Shown here piece after piece: positions 53,090-63,184 of a DNA stretch of 64,000 nucleotides; the first letter of the stretch is position 1, and each line of letters starts with the position of its first letter. The DNA is taken from positions 13,522,501 through 13,586,500 of the forward strand of contig NC_073354.2 of assembly GCF_027580225.2 (NCBI RefSeq), in the 5' to 3' direction. The notes beneath the pieces are model-generated. The model was given only the letters and a program-made list of their open reading frames with translations. It made no database searches and was not told where the DNA came from. The stretch comes from Misgurnus anguillicaudatus (taxonomy: Eukaryota > Chordata > Actinopteri > Cypriniformes > Cobitidae). The translations under genes and the position numbers were made by a program.

Positions 53090-55218
53090 ATTTTTTATTT
53101 AAAAAAGGCATTAAATACAAATTATATTTGAACAAAAACATTTCCTTTCTTGAAGAAAGTCATAGCTGTATAACTTCTATAGTTTAGTAACATAAGCTTT
53201 TAAAAGAATCAAAATAGTTTTAAAAGAAAACAAACAAACAAACAAACAAACAAACAAACAAACAAACAAAAAGCAATTACCCGTGAACGGAGGGATCTTT
53301 AAAAGTGACTTGCGGGCAAGAAGTGACCCTAACATTGCACAGAATGAGGGTGGCAAGCTTTTCGCAAGATCAACTATAGCTTTAACCGTTGACCTTGTTG
53401 TTCTTTGCAGCACAAGCTTGGCCTCAGCTTTATTTCACTTTACTTTAGCTTCGTTCAGCTTAGGGTTAGCTAAAGTCGAGCTTAGATTTAGCTTAGTTCA
53501 TACCATAGAAACATCTACAAAACCTGAAGATTTCAACTAGAGAGCTTACACAAAACCATTCGAATGTGAATAGCATCTTTGCTAAACTAACGAACGTCGC
53601 CTCGCACTCCACACTGTACGACAAATCTAAAACAAAAACAAAAAAAAGACTTTAGTGATTATATTCCCGAAAATATGCTGACTTCTATGTATTCACTACT
53701 GTGCAATCAATGGGTCACTGAATTGTTCTCAATGACATTGACAAAAGTTTGGATCAGCTTATATTTCTTTCTTTTTAGCATAAAGTTCACATATGCCTCT
53801 TTAGACATTTAGCTGGCCTGAAACAACATGTTTATTTATTAAAAAAATATTTCAAGACACAATAATGGTAGGGGCAAATAGCTACGCATACTTCCCCAGA
53901 ATCAAGTCTGATAATGTTTAGCACCAAACATCATTTGTTTAGTCTCTTTTGTAGAGTTGTTTGGGAGGGGGTCGTGGGGCTTAGCTCTTAGCAGATGCTA
54001 TGCTAGTAAGTTAATGGGTGGGCTACTTCTCTGGCACCCTTCACTTTTCAAGTCTTTTCTCAGGAGTCAAAAAAACGTGTCGTCATGTTGGATCGTAGCT
54101 TTGGGGTGAAATAACGGACAATACGCAAGTAGGCCGAGGCTAAAACAACCCGCATCATTACCCAACGCATTTTTGCATGGGATCCTTTAAGGCATCGATT
54201 TAAAAAACTGCCTAAAAATGATTATTTCTAGCTTCTGTACAGCGATTTTGGAGCGGTTATTCAAGGCCCTGTAGCAATACGGTTACATTCAAACCTATAA
54301 CAAAGACAGAGATGCTTTTAGCAAAGGCCTAAAAATGTCAAACGACATTAATGGCCGTATTTTATATTTGGAGCGTCAATCTTTAATTCAAAGTGCATCT
54401 TGATGTTTCGAAAATCTGGTGAGATGATGCTCATATTTTAGGGCTGCATCAATGCTGGCTGATGCCCCGAATCCACCAGCAGGACAAAAAGAACGTTATT
54501 ACTACTGTAAGCTCGTGGTGGATCCAATATAATTAAACGTAAATGATAATATTACGGTATTCCGATAAAAAAATAATAGTTTACAAATTCAACTCTCAAT
54601 AGCAGATCTGATTGAGAATGAGGTTTTGTCCTATTTGTTTATTCAAGCTGGAAGTTTGGTTGTGTGGCGAGGCCATAATAACAGGCTGAAGTTAGTTTTC
54701 GATGAGGGGCCAAAGTGCATGAAGTGCTTGTGCTTAAGATGGATTCGTTGGCAAGAGTCGCCTAGTGCCACTGAGCATGCCCAGTTTAAACGACACTACA
54801 CCAGGAGGACAGAAACGGGAAGTGGGATGAAGAGAGAGATCTGCTGTTTGTCATAGCAGAAATGAAGAGATAAATACATGCTGTTGTAAAAAAGAGAGAG
54901 AGAGAGAGTTGACGCTATATACGCTCATAGAAATCTCTCATATACACAAGAGGACGTGTGCTCGGGCTTAACATGCTGTTATCAATGGCTGAATTTAGTT
55001 GAGAGTTTGTATAGCCTATACAAAACAGAAAATCTCTCTCTCTTTCATTCTGACTTCTCTTATTTTCGTCACTCCCCCTAAAGTGATTGATGGTCACGTG
55101 CCTCAGCATACAAGTGGACGATCAGCTTTGGGACATCTTGAAAAATCTCCTCCCCCCACGTTTACTTTGTATTCATGCAGTTCTTTTGGGGAGACATCTC
55201 TCTTTCGCCGTCTCTCGC
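53090..55218 (-). other. igfbp3: Probable igfbp3 3' UTR / 3' flank
   Basis: 2.1 kb after the igfbp3 stop (minus strand) with no family-like palindromic repeats, only a (CAAA)n tract and short GA runs. AATAAA on the minus strand occurs at 53831-53836 and 53094-53099; either could end the transcript. Several ORFs here look random. Confidence 0.4.
53228..53271. repeat. (CAAA)n microsatellite
   Basis: About 11 uninterrupted copies of caaa. Confidence 0.95.
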
Positions 55219-55344
55219 TTATTTCTTCTCCAGGTTATAGCAGTGGACTTGGCCTTTATCCTTTTTGTCGAAGCCGGGCAGAGGCTGTCCGTACTTGTCC
55301 ACGCACCAGCAGTAACCTCTTTTGCGGCCTTTGGATGGCTGACA
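55219..55344 (-). CDS. igfbp3: Insulin-like growth factor-binding protein 3, last coding exon only
   Basis: Igfbp3 is the main circulating IGF carrier in vertebrates. Only its final coding exon is in the window: 41 codons plus TAA on the minus strand, following an acceptor ...gtctcacag. It encodes CQPSKGRKRGYCWCVDKYGQ then PLPGFDKKDKG and HCYNLEKK. The CWCV motif, the CxPSKGRKRG basic motif (heparin/ALS binding and nuclear import in IGFBP3/5) and the PLPG turn identify it. IGFBP5 is the nearest alternative, but the synteny and the ending favour IGFBP3. No other igfbp3 exon was found up to 64000, so the intron upstream of this exon exceeds 8.6 kb. The gene faces igfbp1 tail to tail, stop to stop 6.2 kb apart. 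Confidence 0.93.
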   Translation of the reverse strand, partial: CQPSKGRKRGYCWCVDKYGQPLPGFDKKDKGQVHCYNLEKK

Positions 55345-55685
55345 CTGTGAGACGGGAAGAGAAATGCATAACCATATGATATTTGGAACACGTATATGCA
55401 AAACAGAAAACATCCTGCAAATGGAAGGGACGCTGCCATAAACACACATTTTTCATTGCATCACACTTAGGTGAGAGAGAGTAGCACCAGTACTAGAGCC
55501 AGAGGAAGAGAGAAAGAGGGAGAGAGAGATTAGGGTAAAAGAATGTCAGAGGATTCAAGGGAACACATTAAAGAAACAGCAAGTCTAAATCTAGTTTAGT
55601 CTAGCTTTTGCAATGCCTAAACATCCTCAATACATGATGAATTCATGTAAATGGCAAACATGAGTACAAAAACAGGTCAACATAT

Positions 55686-55862
55686 GTACTCCAGCTGTCA
55701 CTGGGAAAGTACCCTTCAAAAGGTCCTAATATGTACGATTTAGGTCCAGATATGTATACATTTGGTACTAATATACCTTTGATATACTAATATGAACTCT
55801 TAAGGTGCAAAGCAGTACTTTTTTGAAAGGATACTGCCCCAGTTACAGCTGGGGTACATATT
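55686..55862. repeat. GTACC-rich MITE, family K, copy 5
   Basis: CCAGCTGTCACTGGGAAAGTACCC at left and GCCCCAGTTACAGCTGGGGTA at right form inverted ends; GTAC motifs inside. Directly abuts the next TTAA element. Confidence 0.75.
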
Positions 55863-56420
55863 TTAAAAGGACACTCCACTTTTTTTTTAAATATGCTCAT
55901 TTTCCATTTCCCCTAGAGTTAAACATTTGATTTTTACCGTTTTGGATTCCATTCAGCTGATCTCAATCGCAATGATATTACGCAATGCCCGAAAATAGTC
56001 CCCTTGGTTACTTTTTAATAGCAGGGGACTATTTTTGGTCAGTGCGCAACATCACCACGCCCGCCGCAGCCATGCCACAGCAGCAAAGTCCCCGACCATT
56101 ACGCCAGAATGAAAGTATAGTTCCTAGCCATATCTGCATAGAAAATCACAACTTTTAATTTTCTGTCGGTCTAAGTACACAATGTAACTACAGAAGAGTC
56201 AAGTTTTAAATAGGAAAAATATCGAAACTCTTTGGTTATTTTTAGGCGCTATGGTAATGGTCTAATCAGATTCAATGGATTATGCTAAGCTATGCTAAAA
56301 GTGGTAGCGCCAGACCCGGAGATCAGCTGAATGGATTCCAAAACGGTAAGAGTCAAATGTTTAACTCTAGGGGAGCTGGAAATTTAGCATATTTTCAAAA
56401 AAAGTGGAGTGTCCCTTTAA
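55863..56420. repeat. R3 TTAA MITE, copy 2
   Basis: TTAA at 55863-55866 and 56417-56420, arms as in 11131-11585. The left arm is interrupted after GCTGATCTCAAT by about 170 bp that copy 1 lacks, containing GTCCCCTTGGTTAC and AGCAAAGTCCCCGACC. Confidence 0.85.
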
Positions 56421-56434
56421 AAGTTCTGACTAAA

Positions 56435-57472
56435 CTGATCTGACGGAAAGTTGTGTTATAGTCACAAAACATTTGATTCATTTATTCGTGTCCACGAATG
56501 TCTTTTTCGTGTCACTTGCACAAATTTCTATAAATTGTTTTTCTAGCCGTGGCATGACTTTCTTTTTCATGGCATTTTATTGTTTTCTCGTAGTTTTTTT
56601 TCTATTTACTTACCATTGTCGCTTGGGGTTGGGGTTAGAATCGCTTTTTGTTACATTTTTAGACATCCTACACTGCAAAAAATGATGTTCAAGAAAAAAA
56701 TTCTTAGTATTTTTGTCTGGTTTTCAGTAAAAAATCTAAAAATTCTTAAATTGAGATGCTTTTTCTTGTTGGGCGGAGCCACCAGGGAAAATAAGTCTAG
56801 TTATTAGACCAAAAACATCAAAGTTAAGTGATTTTGTGCATAGAACAAGCAAAAAAACTTCAATGGAGTAAGCAAATTTTTATTGAATTTAGTGTTTAAG
56901 AAAAGTGTTCCAAGATTTTTTTGCTTACCCCATTGGCAGATTTTTTTTGCTTGTTTTATGCACAAAATCACTTAAATTTGATATTTTTGGTCTAAAAATT
57001 AGACTTATTTTCTTGGGTCGTTTTGCTCATCAAGAAAAAGCATCTTAATTTAAGAATTTTTAGATATTTTTACTGAAAACAAGACAAAAATACTAAGAAT
57101 TTTTTTTCTTGAACATCATTTTTTGCACTGTAACCCAAACCCCAACTTTAACCTGAACTCCAGGCGAGAATAGTTTTAAAAGTGGAAAAAAACATGTAGA
57201 AACCAATACATAAAAGTACATTCCAAATCTAACCCTGACTCCAAGCGACAATGATTTAAAAATAGGGAAAACTATGAGAAAACAATACATAAAATGACAC
57301 GAAAAAGAAAGTCGTGCCACGGACACGAAAACTATAGACATTTGTGCTGAGTGACACGAAAAATACATTTGTGCTTAAGGCATGAAAAAAAGCTGAATTT
57401 CGTGCCATGGAAACGAATAAATTAATCAAATATTTTCGTGACTGTAACACAACTTGCCGTGAGATCATGTTG
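56435..57472. repeat. CACGGCAAG palindromic element, copy B
   Basis: The right end AACTTGCCGTGAGATCATGTT is complete; the left end TGATCTGACGGAAAGTTGTG is diverged. Carries a nested CACTGC MITE. Confidence 0.85.
56671..57130. repeat. CACTGCAAAA MITE, copy 2, nested in copy B
   Basis: CACTGCAAAAAATGATGTTC... to ...GAACATCATTTTTTGCACTG, flanked by TA at both sides. Arms shared with 11916-12371. Confidence 0.9.
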
Positions 57473-58132
57473 GTTTTCAGATCAGTTTAAGGTTTTAATA
57501 CCCGTTTTTAGAAAATATTTCGAATTTAGTGTATTATTCTACCACCTCTTGCTTTTTCTAGTATAATGCACAAAGCAGACATTTTTCACTTTATTTTGTT
57601 CAATTTATTCAATCAAGAAACAAACAATTCGCCAATGACCACAAATTACCATCAGAAAGTAAACATTTTCAATCAAAGAAAAAAACCTCACAGGAATAAA
57701 TTACATTTTTGAGTAGAATAATATGCAACCTGATGCTTTTACAAATGATAAACTAAATATATACAAAAAATTATATTACACCATATACAAGATTTAGGGT
57801 CACATGGCATTTTTGTTTTTGCTGTATCATGAATTTATGTTTGTTAACACAGATTTTTTTTACCAAACAATATCCATAACCCATTGCCTTCCATACCAAG
57901 GTTTATCCTATGTTGAGATCTGTGTATAGAAACTCGCTCTGTTTTATTTCCCTGTCTCTCTCTCTCTTTCTCTCTTGGCAGTTAGCATGAGACATGTGCA
58001 AGTCAAACATCACATCTTAGTTGGAAGAATGTGCGACGGCCATTCACAGTGAGTGTGTGTTTATGGGTGTATGAGACAGAGAAAAATCGATGCATAAAGC
58101 GACCGTCTCCTGTGGTTAGAGGAACACGCACA

Positions 58133-58172
<40 letters not shown>

Positions 58173-58488
58173 ATACTGTCTACAGTTCCTGCCATTGTTT
58201 ACATTTGCCGATTATTTACATGCAAGTTTTGACAACTTGTGAATATCGCTGCCTACTGAAAGACACTCGGGCAAACTCAGTTTCGCATTTACGACAGGCT
58301 TAAATGCCTCCGTCGGGCCTGTCGCTGATGAAATTGGGATTTTGTGTTCATAAAAACGTAGTTGAAGGTAAATTTGGCCCAACTAAAATATTTGCCATGG
58401 ACAGTTAAAGAGCTGCTAGAACTATTTTAGGAAACTGGCATCCACTTAAAGTCATCTGGAGCTTATTATACTACACAGGCCAAACAAA

Positions 58489-58528
<40 letters not shown>

Positions 58529-59153
58529 CGCACACACTCATTTATCCTACGGTTAATAAGAACATATTTGCTTGGTCATGAGAAGAGGCAGGAAGGAAGG
58601 AAGGAAGAAAAAAAGAAAAATTAACAAACATTGTGAGTGGAAGAAGAGGATGAGTCAGAAAAAGAGAGAGAGAGAGAGAGACTGAAAGAGAGATCAAACG
58701 CAGTTTTATTGAAAGAGTACCGAATTAAAATAGCTCAAGCAGAACAAGAGCAGTCTGGGAATGAAACCTGGCCTCTACAGGGGCTGCTGCACATGTTACA
58801 CTCATCCGTTCGCTTTCAATTGTCTTTTCTAACATAAGTAACATATCACTTCAAAAGACCTTTTAATTGTTTATGTCTCTCTGAGAGAAAGATTGGGTGT
58901 ACTGGACACCAGAGCTACATTTATAAATGATGAGGTTACAATACAAGAACCTGTGGTCAGGTGATGGATCCAGCAGGTTGGAGAGAAGGGGGGTGGAGTG
59001 GCTGTATGTTCCACAGAACCTTTCTGTTGCACAAATGTGTAGTGACAATGGTTGTACAAAATATGAAAAGGCAAAAAATAAATGTTTGACTGAAAGGCAA
59101 AGATATTGGATATAACAAAATTGAGCACTCCTATTACTATGAATAGGAGACAA
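57473..59153. other. igfbp3 intron with simple repeats
   Basis: (CA)n at 58137-58171 and about 58493-58523, a GA/AG-rich run at 58660-58690, and CT-rich sequence near 57955-57975. No igfbp3 exon found on the minus strand. Confidence 0.6.
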
Positions 59154-59671
59154 TAGGTGTGTTCGACTTTATGCGGCGCTGCACAGACCGATTGGCGGCT
59201 GGTGCATTGCCATTAGAAATTTTGTCCGGCTTGAGCTGGCCCTGATGGCATGTGACTGTGACGTATGCCATTTAAGTACTGCGAGAGCAATTCGAGAACA
59301 GCCAGCTGGCTGAGTTTGGTGCAGACGTTGGTCCTATAGTGTAGTACGTGATCATTATTGTGTGAACTAGAAAGGTAACAGAATGCAGGGACTGAATGCA
59401 TGTGAATTTATACAATATGTGTATATTACAGAAGCCATCAATTAATTAAAAAAAATAAATAATTGTGCACAAAAAATATGTACTTAGTATTTTTGTCTTG
59501 TTTTCCAGTACAAATATTTAAAATTTCTTAAATCTAAAATGATTACTTAATAAGCAAAATGACCTAAAACATTGTCTTGTTTTCGAAAATAATATCTAAA
59601 GTTAAACAAGATAAAACATCTGGGATAAGAAAAAACTTTTTAAATATTGAAAAAACTCCTAAAAAAACTAA

Positions 59672-59689
<18 letters not shown>

Positions 59690-59726
<37 letters not shown>
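59690..59726. repeat. (AT)n microsatellite, left of the 59727 element
   Basis: Preceded by about 20 A. Confidence 0.95.
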
Positions 59727-59729
<3 letters not shown>

Positions 59730-61034
59730 GGCTGTCAATAGATTAAAAAAATTAATCTAGATTAATCGCATGATTTCATGAGTTAACTGCGATTAATCGC
59801 AAATTAATCGCACATTTTTATCCATTCTAAATGTACCCTAATTTAACACTTTTCAGGTTTTTAATATTCTAATCATATATACATATATAGATGCTTTATG
59901 CAAATGTATGTTAACAACAGCCTGTTTACATTTTAACAGAATCACCAGCCATTGTTTTGTATATGAATTTTCCTTTCAGAAGATTTTTCTTTCTCCATTT
60001 TTGTTTGCTGCTGCATCATTTGTGACCTGTGCCGGCAAGTTGAGTCGGAATTAGCAAATTTTTAAAAAATAGTTGTTCATATTTTGACATTCTCTATTAA
60101 AACATAGAACAATGCATGATTTGTTGAAATATAACAAAATATGACTGAACTACACGTGTTTGAAGTTGAAAGAGTCAAATTACCACAAACATTTCCACAT
60201 CCATACATTATATTACCACATCAATACCTTAAAATCACTGGTAAAACTAATAGATTTAGCACACACAAAGCAAAAACATCATCAATGTATGTTCAACTTT
60301 TTTTCCTTTTGTTTGATTGACATTGAGACAGACTGCTTAAAATCTAAGTGATCTAATATAATGTTACACATCAGATAGTTTTACCCAACAGTTAACCAAA
60401 CATTTACTTAGAACATAACAGATTATAGAGCCTACCTGCGTGAATTCTTATCAAAACAGATATTTGTAAAACTGTAATTTTGTGTAGATGTCTATATATC
60501 CGGGTCGCGCACTCGCGCGTCTGTGTGCACGCGCTTCAGATATCAGTCAGTCAGCGTGAGGGGATCGCTTTTGAGTCTTGTCGCTCTTAATAACTCTTTA
60601 ACATTAATCAGGTACCGAACTTTATCTCTCTTAATGACTCTTTTAACATCAAGCAAGTCCTGCAGTCTATTTTCTAAGTCATGCATAAAAGCGAAACCAA
60701 AATGAATTGAGACGCATCTTTGTATTAGATTAAGTATTAGGAGGACGGTAACGTTACACCTCTCAGACGTATAAATAAAGATCATATCAGATGTCCAACG
60801 ACGAGCATTTAGAGCATTGGATTTGCTAGACGATTTGCTTAATGTTATTATTTCTATGAAAACCTTTTACTCATTTAGAGAGAGTCACATTTGTCTGCGT
60901 CTCTGTTCATTCAACTATGGGCTGGACCAAGGGTCAAACAGAAATTGCGCGTTGCGTTAATCTCCGTTAATAAAATTAGTGGCGTTAAAATGAATTTGCG
61001 TTAACGCGTTATTAACGCGTTAATTTTGACAGCC

Positions 61035-61037
<3 letters not shown>
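59727..61037. mobile_element. Nonautonomous DNA transposon, TAGGGCTGTCAA termini
   Basis: TAGGGCTGTCAATAGATTAA at left and TTAATTTTGACAGCCCTA at right; subterminal ATTAATCGCA and TTAACGCGTT motifs. Embedded in an AT dinucleotide tract on both sides. A widespread vertebrate repeat type; no transposase seen. Confidence 0.85.

Positions 61038-61123
<86 letters not shown>
61038..61123. repeat. (AT)n microsatellite, right of the 59727 element
   Basis: About 43 dinucleotides. Confidence 0.95.
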
Positions 61124-61129
<6 letters not shown>

Positions 61130-61280
61130 GAATATTATTTATTTTTCCTAAGTAAGCCTTTAATGCATTAATTTTGTAAATTGAAAAATATAAAATAAAT
61201 TGCATTAACAGATTTGGCAATTTGTAAATGACAATCATGGTGACTGTGACGTATGGCATTAAAGTACTGCGAGAGCAATG

Positions 61281-61500
61281 GGCTTTATGCCCAGCGGCAC
61301 TACTTCCTGAACTTCAGCCAGCTCCTTGTTTCCTGTCTGCCATTATTGGACAAACTGATTAATCCAGGTGTGCCTGACCTCAGTAGTTAAAACAACAATA
61401 ATCAGACAAACCTGGATTAATCAGTTTATCCAATAATGGCAGACAGGAAACAAGGAGCTGGCTGAAGTTTAGGAAGTAATGCAGCTGGGCATAAAGCCCA
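61281..61500. repeat. Palindromic MITE, GGGCTTTATGCCCAGC termini
   Basis: Arms of about 90 bp: GGGCTTTATGCCCAGCGGCA, TTCAGCCAGCTCCTTGTTTC and the reverse at the right. Flanked by AT on both sides; the target sequence is intact near 59290. Confidence 0.9.
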
Positions 61501-61955
61501 TTCGAGAACGGCCGACTGGTCGCTTCACTAATGACAACAATCACGTGCATTTCATATGTAATCCAACCTTAAGTTCTACTAATAAACATTATAAATTCAT
61601 GTTTTTATAACAAGTAAAACTCCTTAATATAACCTTAACATGTTATATTGTGCCATGTAAAATAAAACAAAAATGAAAATAAGCGTTAGACAAAACTCTA
61701 TTAGTATTTTAATAATGAAGGCTTATGTTTCCCCCTATTTTCAGGCCTACAGCATAAACAGCAACTAAAATATTCAAATGGTTTCTGGTTGGAACTTTTG
61801 CTAAAAGATTAGTTTTTTGACAAATTCCCCATCTTCACTTCATTCGCGATTACAAAAGAAAACAACGCGCACACCTTTTCAACTCCTCCCTTGACTACAA
61901 ACGGCAAACCTCACTGATCGGTCTGCGCAGCAACGCATAAAGTCGAAAACACCTA

Positions 61956-62773
61956 GTGCAACACTCAATATGGTGCTCCGGGGATGGAAGTCCCACCTTC
62001 CAGTAAAAAAAACCAATCATCAATTGATAAAGGATGAGGATTCTCTGGGGGAGGGGCTCTATACCGAGTTGCGTGAGACGAATGCCAACCTGTGCGCATG
62101 CGCATTAGCGGAAACAACCGCGAAAAAGATGTTTATGCCGCAATTTAGGCTTAAGAAACAAACGTTAAGGTACAGTTAATTTCAGGTTTAATTGATGATC
62201 AGAAATGTGTTGTAATTGGGATTTGAAAGATATTTTTGCCATTTAAGTAGATAGGACTTGCAAACATTGTCGGCGAGTGACACAACTTCCCTAAAGAGAC
62301 TTTGCTGGAGAATTCTTTGAGAAACCAAAAATGGTTCCTTAATGGCAGGGTAGAAGTAAAAGAAATAAATAAATATTTAGAAAAAGTATTTATCCATAAG
62401 ATAGGATAAATAGGATACAGATAAGTGTTCGGATTCTGCTTTTTCCGGTATGAATTAATCTCTCTGGGTAACTACTAGGTGCTGAGCTGCTTTGCATTAT
62501 GGGAATGTTTACACACACAGGATGCATTCTTCATGGTACGACTGAAGCCATGGATTCACTAAAATACTAACCAAGCAGTAAAACCTCTTCCATGTAAATC
62601 AAGTACTTGGTCCATGAAAAAGTACTTGGTCGCTAGGTTACTATTTTCATGGTGAAGCAATGATAGCCCTGCCCACTGTTAAATTTCATTAGTCTAAAAT
62701 CCTATTTCACATAACCACATATATCATATTAGCAATGATAATGCCACCGTGTTAGAAAAAAAGAGAGAAAAAT
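61956..62773. other. igfbp3 intron, nothing recognised
   Basis: A 69-codon frame at 61970-62179 without known domain. No repeat named. Confidence 0.4.
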
Positions 62774-62799
62774 TGTCCCTAGCTTTCACTGGGGGAGTA

Positions 62800-63104
62800 C
62801 CCTACTGAAAAATCCAGCTAAGACCAACATAAGCTGGTGAGCTGGTTTTGGCTGGTCTCCAGCTTGGTTTTAGCTGGTTTTGCTGGTGTAGGACGCTGGT
62901 TTTGCTGGTGTAGCAAGCTGGTCTAGGTGTGTTTTGGTCACATTTTAAGCTGGTCTAGCTGGACTTAGCTGGTCATGCTGGAATACCAGCTGGCCCACCA
63001 GCATGACCAGCTTTGTCAGGCTGGGAGGACCAGCATAAACCACCTTAAACCAGCTAAAACCAGCTACCAGCTTATGCTGGTTTTAGCTGGATTTTTCAGT
63101 AGGG
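62800..63104. repeat. CTGAAAAATCCAGC palindromic MITE
   Basis: CCCTACTGAAAAATCCAGCT... and ...AGCTGGATTTTTCAGTAGGG, perfect terminal arms with repeated AGCTGGT motifs inside, flanked by TA at 62798-62799 and 63105-63106. A very common fish repeat. Confidence 0.92.
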
Positions 63105-63184
63105 TATCCTTTTAAAAGGTCCTATATTAACTATTTAGGTACATATATGTATACATTTGGTATTTTTGAGGTACTAATATGCAC

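Larger units (their letters stand above)
59154..61955. mobile_element. Composite DNA element with GTGTTCGACTTTATGCG termini
   Basis: Left AGGTGTGTTCGACTTTATGCGG with CTGCACAGACCGAT. Right, in reverse, AGGTGTTTTCGACTTTATGC with CTGCGCAGACCGAT. A 65 bp segment (GACTGTGACGTATG..CAT.AAGTACTGCGAGAGCAA) occurs twice in direct orientation at 59248 and 61238, so this may be two fused copies. Confidence 0.6.

Noticed and set aside
61035..61259. Frame with Ile-Tyr repeats
   Set aside because: Translation of the (AT)n tract.
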